From Hawksworthiomyces lignivorus (Eukaryota > Ascomycota > Sordariomycetes > Ophiostomatales > Ophiostomataceae), in the NCBI GenBank assembly GCA_002917075.1, contig NTMA01000112.1, positions 118,883-182,882 on the forward strand: a DNA stretch of 64,000 bases, read 5' to 3'. How positions within the stretch are numbered: the first letter of the stretch is position 1; each line of letters begins with the position of its first letter. The position numbers were made by a program, and so were the translations under genes. The notes below the pieces were generated by a model. The model was not told the DNA's origin and made no database searches. It saw only the letters and a program-made list of their open reading frames with translations. Of the stretch, positions 50,658 through 62,565 are shown piece after piece.

Positions 50658-52795
50658 TTACCAGCTGCTGTCTTGAGCACCAGTGTCGGTGTTGGTGTAG
50701 TCGTTATTGCTACTGGCATCGAAACCGCCGAAGCCAGTCTCGGGCGCGTCAGCTCCTGTGAAGCCGCTCTCGCCAACTCCAGTAAAGCCGCTCTCTGCTG
50801 GCTCTAGTTGCATAAGATCCGCCTTGCAGGCCGACCGGTAATGACCCATCTCCTGGCAGTTGGTGCATCGGACCCGGTCCACTGTGCAAGTCCCATTAGT
50901 GTGAGAACAGAATAGAATATTGGGGTAGAATAGTAGTAAATGAGCATACTGTTTCGGGGCTTGTCGCAGTCTCTGGACATATGCCCATACCCATCACAGT
51001 TGCGGCATTGCATCTTGTCCATATTTCTAGGCTCCGGGCAGTCACGCGAGACATGCCCTTCCTGGTCGCAGTTGCGGCAGACGACTTTGCGAGGCTCGGT
51101 GCAGTCCCGGGCCATATGACCCTCCTGGCCGCAGTTTCGGCACCCGCCATCGCCGCCACCGCCCTGAGGACAGTCCTTTGAAAAGTGGCCGACTATTACA
51201 GAAGAAGGGTAGAAATATAAATTAGCCACCATGGTGAGAAGCAGCATCGCACTTCAGAATAGGGAAAAGAAGTTATATACTTTCACCACACTTGCGGCAC
51301 TCTACACCCTCAGCCGAGCGAGGTTCGGGGCCTGCAGATGTGTCATTTAGCTTCTAATATCATCAGCGGAAGAATATGCCTGGCGGTTGAACATACACTC
51401 TTTGCTGGAGTGGCCACCCTGTCTAAGAAAGTTGTCAGCGCACTCTGGGTCTTTCTGGTCGGTTCCGAAATTACCAAAAGTGTGGACAATATAAAGTATG
51501 TTTTCAACTGAATTCGTCAAAAGCAGAAGCTGAAAGATACGTACCCGCAATTTCGGCATGCAAATTTGTCAACACGTGGAGCTTTACCTGTAACTAGGTG
51601 TAAGTTACAATCGCAATTGGCAGGCCGTTACGCTCGGTCACTTACAGTCACGCATGCGATGGCCGTCCTCGCCGCAGTTGTAGCAAGTCACGACTGGCTT
51701 GTCAAGGATTTCCATCTTTTCAGTGGGACAATTGCGACTAATATGCCCAAGCTCACGGCAGTTGGTACAGAGAGGGATGCCACGAGCAACGGGCTCTCCG
51801 GCATCCGCTAGTCTGGTCATGTTTTCTTGTGCGTTTGCTGGCCACATAGCTTTCTCACGAGGTCGAGACGGTCGGTCCTGGAAACGGTACGTGACCGTGA
51901 ATTTCTTTTCCAGATTGCCCTGGAAGTCCATGTTGGTCAAAGTGTTCGACAAGTCAGCCTTTTCCACAGCGATGAGGAACAGATTGATGTTCTCGGCCCG
52001 CATCAGCAGCTCCATGTCGACATATGTGGCATCAGGACATGCCTTGATGTACATTTGAATGGCGTCTTTGACATCGTCCAGGTCCATGTCATCGACTGCC
52101 ATACGGATCAATTCCAGAGCTTTCTCTGGTGCCTGCTCGGGAACATTGTCACGATCAATCTTTCGAGGAGCCTTACAGGTAACCGCCTCATGGCCTACCA
52201 AAGATATGCATTAGTAAGGGATGCCACAAAGATGAGGAAAGCTAGGTAGTTCGCTTTCTTCTTATATACGACTACATACCTTCTTGCTGACAGTTTTTGC
52301 AAACACGAGGGGGTGCAGAAGGACAGTCTCTGGCAAGATGCCCTTCCTCACCACAAGTGCGACAGGTCATAGGAAGAGCACACTCAGCGACGTAATGGTT
52401 CTCGCCGCAGCGAGGGCACACAATGGGCAAGGGGCAGTCCCTCGCCATATGGCCTTCCTTTTTGCAACGGCGACAAACCATGGGGCCAGCATCCGGACAC
52501 TCGCTCGACATATGGCCCTCCTTGCCACAGCTATGGCACTCCCCAGAAAACTGGCGAGGAATAGGGCAATCTGCCTTGTTGTGGCTTCAACAGGAGGAAA
52601 ATTGTCAACCCAGCACACATTCATACGCACCTGTCAGAAGAAATTAAACCCAAGGGAACCTTACCCAGCTTGGCCGCAGTTGAAGCAAGTACGCTCATCA
52701 CCCCCGGTTCCGGGATCACCGTATGTGTAGCCGCCGCCATACATCGACATTTCTCCTCCTCCTCCTGTATCATTCCAGGACATTGTAGCTGTCAT
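50658..52795 (-). CDS. Multi-CCHC zinc knuckle nucleic-acid-binding protein
   Basis: Eight exons on the complement: 52665-52795, 52280-52584, 51646-52194, 51545-51587, 51397-51422, 51281-51331, 50950-51192 and 50658-50881, giving 523 residues. It contains about 13 good C-x2-C-x4-H-x4-C knuckles (for example FNCGQAGHNKADC, YNCGEDGHRMRDC, RNCGQEGHMARDC) plus one degenerate unit (PRCGENHYVAEC). Six are N-terminal, then comes a helical domain of about 120 residues (KALELIRMAVDDMDLDDV..., FTVTYRFQDRPSRPRE), then the rest. The tail has ESGFTG repeats and ends in SSW. This layout is a conserved fungal protein often named after CnjB or Byr3; relatives bind single-stranded nucleic acid and act in mRNA metabolism. 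Exon 5 is only 26 nt. Confidence 0.88.
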
Positions 52796-53891
52796 GTTTT
52801 CAGCTAATTAACCCAGTATTAGTGACCTTTAGATCAAAAGAGACTTGACTGGCCAGCTATTAAAAAGAGCGGACAAAAAAGAAACCAAACGAAACGAAAG
52901 AATCATGTGAAATGACCAGATCAATCGTTGTTCGAAGACATGCAAGGAAATAGCACCTAAGGACGTTTTCGATTATAGAGGCCATATGCAGTTCGAATGC
53001 GTAGCAGCTTTGAATATGAGCAGCGGTGAACAGTTGAAAAGAGAAACACCAGCTTTATAGATGACGGAAGTCTGAAGACGCACAAAGAAACACCACAGCA
53101 GGACTGAGACAGTAGAAACAAAACGTAAAATAATTATAAGATGAGGAAGAAGAAACAGAAACCCGTCCTGATCTTCTAAATTCATACAATATACGCACCT
53201 TGACCTGGAACTGTTTTCGTATTTTTTGTAGATATGATGATAAAATGGGATATAGATTTCTCTCTCCTCTTTTCGCTGTAGAATGGAGGCTTTTAAACGG
53301 GGTCAAAAAGGAGAAGACGAAAAAAAAGGTTATGGTGAAGAGAAGACTAAGATATGGCCTGTTTGAAAACTCTAAAGAGAAATCAGAAAAAGATTTTCAC
53401 ACTCAAAATTTATAAATGAGGAAAGAACCAGCTGAAACTAAGCTGACGCGTGGTTGCCGCGTAGGGAGGGAAAAGCTACAAGTACAAGAGCCCACGAAGG
53501 GCCGATTTAATTGTAAGTACACATAGAAATGATTCTGTCGGGAGGCAGGCGTTCCGACTAAGGACTCGATGAGTGAGGCGAATTGGATGCATTATCCTCT
53601 CACCTGACATGTAGCATTCGTTTATATAAGTCTTCAAGATAGTATGGATGCTGTAGATGAAGCTGGATATATTATGTATTAACCTCACTGCATGTTCTTT
53701 CTGTGCTTTACGTACAGATATCGCCCGGCTCGCATAAAATGGACGCACGAAGAAAAAAGTAGTCCTGACAGTTGCAAAATAAGATACATGTTGCACGAGA
53801 AAGTCGCGGCATTTATACGGAAAAAAAAAAAAGAATACAAAGTCACACTTTTGATCTAGTCTACTGCTTGGGTCATTTTCTCTTGGCCGCA
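52796..53891. other. Intergenic
   Basis: 1.1 kb upstream of the zinc-knuckle gene and downstream of the peroxiredoxin gene. Purine-rich on the plus strand around 53240-53420. It probably includes the 5' leader of the zinc-knuckle gene. No gene called. Confidence 0.5.
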
Positions 53892-54681
53892 TCACTTGCT
53901 CTCAGCCACGATCTTCTTTACAACCTGCACGGTGCCGTCCGGCGAGCCAGCCTGTGCCGCGAGCACCTTGCCCTCCTTGGTGATGACGAACACGCCGCGC
54001 GTGGTGCCGCCCTGGGCCGTCTTCTTCAGGCCGATGGCGTCGATCAGCGTGGCTGACGGGTCGCACAGTAGCGGGTACGGCAGCTTTTGGTTCGTCTTGA
54101 ACTTGGTGTTGGCCTTGGTCGAGTCGTTGGAGAGGCCGTAGATGGCCAGACCTCCGGCTGTCAGGGGCTCGTACTCATCGCGGAAGAGGCACGCTTGTCT
54201 GGTGCCTGTCCAACGGAGCGCAGGGCACGGTCAGCAAGAAACATACGAGTTTTATATGAGGCAAAGGGCCCTAGGAAGGTAGGAGAAAAGGCTCTGGCCG
54301 CCACTTACACCCCGGGGTGGAGGCTCTTGGGTAGGTGAACAAGACCACGCCGGCCTTGCTGGCCTCGACCAGCGCCTTGAGGGTGGTCTTCTCGCCGTCG
54401 TTGGTCTCGATCTCGCCACCAAAGCCTTCCAGGTCGATGGTGGACCCAACGGCGGGGAAGGGGAGGGTTTCCTTGGCCGTAGAAGAGGACTTTTTAGCAG
54501 GAGCGGCCTTTTTTGTAGCACCTGGAGCAGGCTGCACGGGCGCGGGCGCCGCCTTTGCGGGCGCTTCTTTTGCGGGTGCCGCTTTTGCAGGCGCCGCCTT
54601 GGGCTTGGGGGCGGCCTTCTTCTTGGGCGCTGGCGCGGGTGCGGGCTCGGGGGCCTTGCGCTTGCGCAGTTCCATAGGCAT
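53892..54681 (-). CDS. Bcp/Dot5-type peroxiredoxin (nuclear thiol peroxidase)
   Basis: Two exons, complement of 54309-54681 and 53892-54205, give 228 residues. The first 70 residues are Lys/Ala/Pro-rich with RKRK and KKK clusters, a likely nuclear localisation and DNA-contact tail like yeast Dot5. The peroxiredoxin domain follows: LPFPAVGSTIDLEGF, then VLFTYPRASTPGC across the splice, then TRQACLFRDEY. The peroxidatic Cys and the resolving Cys are five residues apart, as in the atypical two-Cys BCP group. It reduces alkyl hydroperoxides using thioredoxin. The start at 54681 is the first ATG giving the MPMELRKRK head; the second ATG at 54675 is equally possible. Confidence 0.9.
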
Positions 54682-55988
54682 GGTGAAGGGTAGAGGATGT
54701 AGGCCGAGATACGGAAGTAAATGTGTTGTAAGAGTGCAAAGGGGCACAGGAAGACGCGATAGATGCTCAGACTGCACAACTCTGTACAGAAAGCGCAGTT
54801 TCGCGGCGCAGTTGCGGATCAAGTTGAAGAGACTAGCGAAACGCAACGCGAGCGCAAGCTAAATTTGTGGAGATCTAAGACGCACGCGAATTGATATGCA
54901 GAGGTGCTTTTGCGACCAAATAAAGGCAGCAGAGAGAAAACAGAAAGATGGGAAGACGATGCTTTTGTGCACAGCTTCAGGAGGTCAAAAAAAAATCAAA
55001 ACAAATGTCTACGGTAAAGAGATGGGAGAGGAGGGAGGAAAGGTAAGACTCAGACTAGCATGGCTGGGGGGACGACGAGGAAGGGACATTGGGAGCTTGC
55101 AATCGCGCCAGGACACGGGCCAATTACCGACAGCAAGGCTTTGCAGGCGGCATCGGAAACTAGAGATCAGGGGTCTGGCTCACCTGGTCCAGTCTCCTGG
55201 CCAGGCCCAGACTGGACACACAAGCCCTAGACTCGCCAGCCTACAGCGCCTGGGATAGCTAAGAAAGGGGGACTTCCCCGCAAAAAAACCGCCGCCTCTG
55301 GTACTCACAGCCATCTTATCTGAAATCCGCGTGGAATTTACCAGGGGCCGCTAATTCTGGCACGTTTTTTCGTTCGATATTTATAAACGTGAAGACGAAC
55401 ACCGATCAACAAAAGACGAAAAGGGAGCCAGAGAGAGAAGAACGAGGCAATGCAAACAAGGGATTGTTTAAAAGATACAGTAACTTTTATATAGATTTGT
55501 TTTGTAGTGTTCTGCCTCCTGTAGCTAGCTGACGCCGGCAGCGAGATCAAGAGACCCCCTGTGCGGATAACCTCTGAAGCATCAAATGTGTAGCTGTTGC
55601 ATGATTCCATCATCGGATAGGGAACTTGCGAGCTGTTAGCATTGGTTTCCAGTTGGCGAAGAGCTCGTAGCTTTTGGCCGAATAGGGGAAGAAAACGGCA
55701 GAGCTAGAGCTGGCCTTCAGAGCAGGCTTAGCCTTTCACTGCGTGGCCAATAATATTGCGGGCATTTTTGGTCTGTAATCTAACGGCCCGACACCCTTCC
55801 CAACACCTTCTGCCAGCTGGCAGTTATCGCCGTTGACCCGCCTTTGCTCGGAAGAGTGACAATCTCAAAAATCAGCCAAAGCTTCATCGGCGGCTTCTCT
55901 CGTCTTCGTTTCGCCTCACGTCGAATTCGCCAATTCGCACTCCCCCCCCTTTCCCCCCTCCAATTGATCTCCGCTAGCAGACATCAAA
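54682..55988. other. Divergent intergenic region
   Basis: 1.3 kb between the peroxiredoxin and complex I genes. Contains a stretch with nested short inverted words (CCTGG/CCAGG) near 55180-55250. No gene called. Confidence 0.5.
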
Positions 55989-56666
55989 ATGGCCTCCAAG
56001 GCTGCAGCGAAGGCAGTGGGCGCTGCGGGCGAGGTCGTCAGCCTCAGCCAGGTGAGTGAATTGGCGCGCTGTTTTTGGTTGGCATTGCGAGCGCCGCTGC
56101 TGCAGAGCGTGGTTCGGCTGACACGTTTGGGGGGATAGAAACAAACGCTCCAGTCGAAGGGCATCTGGGAAGGCCTGCGCCGCCTCCTGGTCATCGACAA
56201 GAACCGGTCCAACGGTGTCCCGCTCAACCCCTACTTCCGCAACCCGGCGCCCGGCGCCCAGGACCCCCTCGGCTACACCGACCCCGTGACCGTCCCCGCG
56301 GGCGACATCGCCGGCAACCCGTACTGGAAGCGTGATGCCCGTCGCAACTACCCGCGCCTGAGCGTCGTCAACCAGGCCGATGCCGTGGCCCTGCTGACCG
56401 TCGGCAGCGCGGCGGCCCCGAAGGCCGAGCTGGTCGGCGAGGCCGGCACGCAGGCGCTGGTGGCGGCCACCGAGGCCGGCAAGACCCAGGGCCTGGGCAC
56501 GTACCTGGCCACGGCCAAGGAGGCGCCCGCTGCGGTCGCCCAGGACCTGTTCGTCAACGGCCTGCCGCCGACGCCCAGCGGCCAGAGCCTCACCAGCGGC
56601 TCGTGGGACGTCCACAAGTACAACCTGGACACGGAGCAGTCCTACTCAGAAGAGTGTGTCCCCTGA
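55989..56666 (+). CDS. Mitochondrial complex I 21 kDa-type subunit (fungal NUO-21.3-like)
   Basis: Exons 55989-56051 and 56139-56666 (87-nt intron, phase 0) give 196 residues. Recognised from KQTLQSKGIWEGLRRLLVID, NGVPLNPYFRNPAPGAQDP, DPVTVPAGDIAGNPYWKRD and RRNYPRLSVV, which match the Neurospora 21.3 kDa subunit of NADH:ubiquinone oxidoreductase. It is an accessory subunit of respiratory complex I. The N-terminal MASKAAAKAVGAAGE is basic and Ala-rich, consistent with mitochondrial targeting. The family is fungal-restricted as far as I know, which supports the ascomycete assignment. Confidence 0.88.
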
Positions 56667-57082
56667 TGAATCCGCGTCCCCTTTCCAGTCTACTTTGCTT
56701 CCTGGCTGACAATCATCTTCTAGCTACCCAAGCCGGCAATTCCGATAGACAGATTTGTGTTGGTTAGGGATGGAGATGTACATATTTGCATTTTGATGGC
56801 GAGGTTCGAGCAAGAATTGCCCAGTAGAATCGTTCACGGCAAGAATATTTGTAACCAAAAACAGCAAATAATAAAAGATTTTGTTTTGTGAAATCTATTC
56901 TAGAGTATCTTTTGCATGAATATCCCACCGTCTATGTTTTTCGTTCCTACATAACGCCACATCTGTACCCATATACTGCCGTAGGCGCTCTGCTGTGCTC
57001 CAGTCACCGGGCGCGAATACAGACACTCTATTCCGTCTTGTTGCCGAGAATTCAAAGTTGAGCAAGTTCCATGCGGCATGCG
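56667..57082. other. Intergenic, convergent 3' regions
   Basis: 416 bp between the complex I subunit and LTO1-like genes. No feature recognised apart from A/T-rich 3' sequence near 56860-56890. Confidence 0.5.
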
Positions 57083-57550
57083 TCAAGTCGCTGCTTCTGA
57101 TGGGCCGGCTGCTGTAGCGGCCAAGTCACCAACAATCCTCTCCACAACCCGCGCATTTCCTTGGGCACGCTTCACGCGGTCATCCACGTCGTTTACCGCG
57201 GCATCCGTATTAGCCGTCGACAGCGTGCCCGGCTCCACCAGCGCGTAGAGCATGCGGATGTTCTTTTGCAATCGGGCGCTGGAAGGGAGCGGCGCCAGAC
57301 GTGAAGCTGCGTCGTCGGCATTGTGCTCGTCGGCGCCGCTAGACGACTTTGCGGACGGCAGGCGGCTTGCCCAGATGACAGCTTTTCCCTGCAGGCGGCC
57401 GCTCTCGACAAACTTCTGGAAGCCCTTCTCCAGCCCCAGCGTGCGGCCCTCGCTCTGGCCGGCGCGGGCTCCGTCGGCAGCGCCTTGGCGGTACCCTTCG
57501 TCATAGAAGCGGTCCTCTAGGTTGAGGACGTCGTCAAAGGGATCAGCCAT
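57083..57550 (-). CDS. LTO1: Lto1-like Fe-S adaptor (deca-GX3 / Yae1 N-domain)
   Basis: One exon of 155 residues starting at the ATG at 57550 (upstream extension lacks ATG). The head FDDVLNLEDRFYDEGYRQG begins the deca-GX3 motif, in which Gly recurs every fourth residue (GYRQ, GAAD, GARA, GQSE, GRTL, GLEK, GFQK). This is the signature of Lto1/ORAOV1 and Yae1. The pair loads Fe-S clusters onto the ribosome-recycling ATPase Rli1/ABCE1. Lto1 recruits the CIA machinery through a C-terminal Trp; here the protein ends GPSEAAT without Trp, an oddity or a sign that the 3' end is misread. Divergent from methionyl-tRNA synthetase, another translation gene. Confidence 0.85.
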   Translation of the reverse strand: MADPFDDVLNLEDRFYDEGYRQGAADGARAGQSEGRTLGLEKGFQKFVESGRLQGKAVIWASRLPSAKSSSGADEHNADDAASRLAPLPSSARLQKNIRMLYALVEPGTLSTANTDAAVNDVDDRVKRAQGNARVVERIVGDLAATAAGPSEAAT

Positions 57551-57984
57551 GTCTCGTCGAGTCAGAAGGATGTGCCCCAAAGCAGAAATCAAAGTTTTGG
57601 CGGGCTCGTGGCAAAAGTTGGCGCTGGAAGGTTCTCTTGTCGTCTTGCCGTCTTGTCATCTTGTCATAAATCTGTCGATTCTAGGGCGCAGGGGACGCTG
57701 CTAGCGGGGCGATCAGGCTGGCGCCACCGGCTGGTTGGGTCGCGTTAGAGCCGACCCCTCCTTGTATGTCGCAAAAATTCTTAGCACATCTCCCCCACCA
57801 ATTATCATTGATAACCTATAGTGACCTTCTTTGAAAGGCGAAAGAAGGAGTCATACCTGTCTGCCGTCTTTGTACGTACATAGACAAAGAGTTTCTTGGA
57901 CGCACCTTCTTTTTCTTCCCTCTTCCCGTTCTCTTACTATTTCAGCCTTACAATTCACATCCTACGAACTGAATACGCACCGCC
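57551..57984. promoter_or_regulatory. Divergent promoter, LTO1-like / methionyl-tRNA synthetase
   Basis: 434 bp shared by two translation-related genes. Pyrimidine-rich toward the MetRS start. No operator identified. Confidence 0.45.
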
Positions 57985-60611
57985 ATGGCCGAAGAAGACA
58001 ATACGATCCGGCCCGTCAAGGGCAAGAAGAACATCTTGGTCACGAGTGCTGTTCGTCTGTCCCGTTTTGGCTTGCTTTGTCTCCCTGGAATGTATGCGCT
58101 CTGGACACGAATTGGTCTTTGCTAACTAGACATCATAGCTGCCCTACGTGAACAACGTTCCTCATGTATGTTTCCCAAGCTGCAAGAACGCCGGATCTGC
58201 TTGAAAGAGAAGGACAGGAAGCTGTGGTGACTGTCGAGCAACAAACATCTAGGCGCATAGAGTGCGCTAGAAACATATGGCTGATCGTGTGGTCTTGTAC
58301 AGCTCGGGAACATCATCGGCTCGACACTGTCGGCGGACTGCTTTGCTCGCTACTCGAAGCAGCGGGGCAATCCCACTCTCTACATCTGCGGTACTGACGA
58401 GGTAAGAGAGTCCTGCAAATTCTGATACCTCTGCTTCACCTGCTAACAGCTGCTCAGTACGGTACTGCAACGGAAACAAAGTAGGATGCGCCCTCAGCTA
58501 CGACCTAATTGCTTCTCGACTTTGCATATTAACCCATTCGTCTCTTCCTGCAGGGCCCTCGAAGAAGGCGTCACCCCCCGCGAGCTCTGCGACAAGTTCC
58601 ACAAGCTGCACAAGCAGATCTACGACGACTTCCAGATTGACTTTGACTACTTCGGCCGCACCAGCACCGAGGCCCACACCGAGATCGTGCAGGAGATCTT
58701 CCTGAAGCTCTGGGAGAACAAGTGGCTCGAAGAGCGCGTGACGGTCCAGCCGTTCTGCGAGATTCACGGAGCGTTCTTGGGTGAGCTTGCTCTCTTCCCC
58801 TCCGCTTCTTATATACTTTACACGTTATTCTGACATCTCCAGCCGATCGGTTTGTGGAGGGAACCTGCCCCCGCTGCGGCTACGACGACGCGCGCGGCGA
58901 CCAGTGCGACTCCTGCGGCAACCTGCTGGACCCGTTCGAGCTGATCAACCCCCGCTGCAAGATCTGCAAGGTCAACCAGGCGCCCGTGCCCCGGGAGACC
59001 AAGCATATCTTCCTCTCGCTCGACAAGCTGCAGCCCAAGATCGAGGAGTGGTTTGCCAAGGCTAGCCAGGAGGGCAGGTGGTCGCCGAACTCGATCGCCA
59101 TCACCAAGTCGTGGCTCGACAAGGGCCTCGAGGGCCGGTCCATCACCCGCGATCTGAAATGGGGTGTTCCGGTTCCTCTTCCTGGCTATGAGGGCAAGGT
59201 GATCTATGTTTGGTATGTTAATTTCCTTCACTCCTATTATTGAATACCATCGGTGGCTATCCGGTCACATTGAGTCATGCTGAATCTTGCTAACGATTTT
59301 CTTAGGTTTGACGTATGTGAAATACATCCCTTGAGAACAAGAAACTCTGTGTGGCCTCATACTGACACGTGCTATCTAGGCTTGTATCGGATACCCCTCC
59401 ATCACAAAATGCTACACGAAGCACTGGCAGGAGTGGTGGAAGACCGACGACGTGAAGCTGTACCAGTTCATGGGCAAGGATAACACGCCGTTCCATGGTA
59501 GGGCACTAAAGCGTTACACGTCTGTTTTTACTATGTGCTAAGCTGACATGATTCTCTTTTCCAGCCGTTATTTTCCCTGCCTGCGAGATCGGTACTGGTG
59601 AGAATTGGAACAAGGTGCACACCATCTCAACAACGTAAGTTCTTATCCATTTATTCCCCATCCTACTTCATAGCCTGGATATCAGATGCTGATGTGAAGC
59701 GTAGGGAGTACCTGAACTACGAGAACACCAAGTTCTCCAAGTCGCGCTCGGTGGGCGTGTTCGGCGACCAGGCCAAGGAGACCGGCATCCCGACGTCGGT
59801 ATTCCGGTTCTACCTGCTGAGCTCGCGGCCGGAGCACAGCGACACGCAGTTTGAGTGGAGCTCGTTTGTGCTGGCCAACAACTCCATCCTGCTGGCCAAC
59901 ATTGGCAACTTTATCAACCGCATCGTCAAGTTTGTCAACGCCAAGTTCGACGGCGTGGTGCCCGAGTATACAGCCGACTTCAAGGACGAGTCGTTTGATT
60001 TCCCGGGCTGGGTGGGCGAGGTGCAGAAGCTGCTGGACGAGTACATTGGGGAGATGGACGGGGTGCACATCCGCAGCGGCATCGAGAAGGCGACGGCGAT
60101 CTCGAGCCAGGGCAACAACCTGCTGCAGTACCGGCTGGACAACGCCAGCCTGGAGAAGGAGCCGGCGCGGACCAAGGCGGTGATCGGGTACGCGCTGTCG
60201 CTGTGCTCGCTGCTGGCGGCGGTGCTGTCGCCGTTCATCCCGGCGACGTCGGACTCGATCGCGCAGCAGCTCAACGTGCCGCTGCAGCAGATCCCGGACA
60301 AGTTCGACCCGTTCACGATCAAGCCGGGCCACAAGACCGGCAAGGCGGTGTACCTGTTCTCGCGCATCGACGACAAGAAGGTGGCCGAGTGGAAGGACAA
60401 GTTTGGCGGCACGTCCGAGTCGCGCGCCGCCGAGGCGGCCGCCAAGGCCAAGAAGCAGGCGGAGAAGGACAAGAAGAAGGCCAAGAAGGCCGCCAAGGCT
60501 GCCGCCGCAACGACCGCCGACGGCGACAAGCCTGCCGCAAAAGACGCCGCGACAGTCGCTACGGGCGAGACAAAAGAGCTCCCCGTGCGGGAAAAGCCGG
60601 CCGAGAAGTGA
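57985..60611 (+). CDS. MES1: Cytosolic methionyl-tRNA synthetase
   Basis: Ten exons: 57985-58050, 58139-58165, 58303-58401, 58458-58480, 58554-58780, 58843-59212, 59306-59312, 59380-59497, 59565-59634 and 59705-60611, all in frame, giving 637 residues. The class I HIGH-like signature is [14 protein letters not shown] across an exon junction. The zinc insertion shows [14 protein letters not shown] then CDSCG and CKIC, the substrate site has YVWFDACIGYPS, and the second signature is KFSKS. The tail is a Lys/Ala-rich extension. It charges initiator and elongator tRNA-Met. The VWFDACIG core is built across a 7-nt exon (59306-59312), and two further exons are only 27 and 23 nt. Divergent from LTO1-like. 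Confidence 0.95.
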
Positions 60612-61178
60612 TGTTTTTTTTTTTGAGGAGGTCTAGAAGGGGATTAGCCACATGTAGAATACAAGTTAACGGAGACTAGGAAATGGGAGCTGCTGAAAGA
60701 AAAATAAAAATCAGGGAAGGGAAAATCAAATAGTCACGGAGAAGAAGGATGCCATCAACGGCGGTGTCAGGACGGGGTATGGTATGTTTCAAGGAGAAGC
60801 GTGTTGTATTTTTTTTTTTTTTTGCAAATACGAGCTGAGTGATATTCTATCCAAGCTATAGTAGCTACAAAAAGGCTACCGTCGAAGAACCAACGTAGAG
60901 ATGGGGTGCAATCTAAAACGAATAACTGCATCCGGGAGCTGGTGCGAATAAATTTCTTCTCGTCTCGTCCATAAACCTATATGCATGGGCACATGTCATG
61001 ACGCACGACGCGAATGTACATATCCAGGCATTGCGGACGACACTAAACGCCCTCCCTCCTTCGACCATTCTATGAATTGAAAAAGACTGCCTACCGCATG
61101 CTCGCTCTTTGAAAGCAGCATTGGGAAAGCTCTCAAGCATCCAGATGTATATTTTGAACTCTTGTGTCCACTGCTCGC
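60612..61178. other. Intergenic, convergent 3' regions
   Basis: 567 bp between MetRS and the SDR gene, with a T-run near 60809-60823. No gene called. Confidence 0.5.
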
Positions 61179-62257
61179 CTACAGCATGATCATGCCTCCG
61201 TTTGCGCTGACGACCTGGCCGGTGCACCAGGCGGAGTCGGGCAGGCAGAGCATGGTGACGATGCCGGCGACCTCGGAGGTGTAGGCGGGCCTGCCGCCGC
61301 CGGACTTTGCGGGGTCGCGGGTGGCCTCGGCGACGACGTCGTCCGGGTCGATGCCGGGGCGGGGGCGCATGAGCGGGGCGCGCTCGATCCAGCCGCGGAT
61401 GTCGGCGAGGAACTCGGGGGAGTTGGAGGCGTACATGGGGCCCTCGACGGGGCCCGGGTTGATGGCGTTGACGGTGGCGCGCTCGGCGAGCTCGCGGGCC
61501 CAGACGCGGGTCATGGCCTCGACGGCGGCCTTTGAGCCGGCGTAGACGGACTGGCCGACGAAGCCGGCGAGCGAGGAGACGGACGAGACGTTGATGACGC
61601 GGCCGGCGCGCGAGCCCGCGGGCGGCAGGTAGGGCAGGGCGGCCTGCGTCATGCGCAGCGGGCCCAGCACGTTGACGCGGTAGGTCTCGGCGAAGTCGGC
61701 GTACTTGACGTCGGCGAGGGCGTCGTTGCGCGCGATGCCGGCGTTGTTGACGAGGATGTCGACCTGGAAGGCGTCGCCGGCGCCCGGCGCAAAGTATGCG
61801 CGCGCTTTCTCTAGAATGCTCGCAGCGCTGCGGCCGCCCGCCTCGTCCGGCTCGCCGCCCACGTCGGCCTGCACGGCCAGGGCGCGCACGCCGTGGGCCG
61901 CGGCCAGCTCGGCGGCCAGGTCGTCGGCCAGCTTCTGCGACGACGACGACGTGTAGTTCAGGATCAGGTGGCAGCCCTTGGCCGCCAGTGCTCTGGCAAT
62001 TGCCTCACCGATGCCTGTTTGTTTGTTTGTTTGATAAGTTAGTCAACGACACAGGTCGAGCGGACCCCCCGTGTAAGACGGGGGAGGGGGGGGGATGAGC
62101 ACCAGCAAGAGGTGATATATAGCCCAAAAAGCAAACGCTGCCAAAACGCTGCCAAACAGATAAGCCGCGAAACAGACAAACAAGCAAAAGGAAACCTACC
62201 TCTCGACGATCCCGTAACGAGGGCCAGCTTGCCCTCCAGAGGACGTGGAGCAGCCAT
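61179..62257 (-). CDS. Short-chain dehydrogenase/reductase
   Basis: Two exons, complement of 62200-62257 and 61179-62014 (185-nt intron), give 297 residues. The cofactor motif TGSSRGIG is formed across the splice. NNAGIARND, a Ser in INVSSVSSL, and YAGSK supply the classical catalytic NNAG/S/Y-x3-K set, and the C-terminus has NGGMIML. Most like FabG-type 3-oxoacyl-reductases and related secondary-metabolite or sugar reductases using NAD(P)H. A run of AAAC repeats precedes the acceptor. The substrate is not predictable. Confidence 0.93.
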
Positions 62258-62565
62258 AATGAAAACGAGAGAGCGAGTTTCTGCTATGTCGTCGCTGTAG
62301 TGTAAGAAGGAGTAGAGGTAGAAGATTATTACTATTAAAATTAAGTAAACCTCCCACAAAGGACAGAAAATAGCATAGAAAATACACAAAAGAAGAGAGA
62401 AAAAAAGCCTCAACAGAAAGGAAATAAAATTATTTACGCTGCTTCGCCATTAAATACACCGATCCCACGATCATACGGACGACAATCTTTCTCTCCTCCT
62501 TTGGGGGCACTTAGACAGTTGACCGCGTCTCCGACTCCCGGCGGGGGGTCTAGAGCCTTCCTGAA

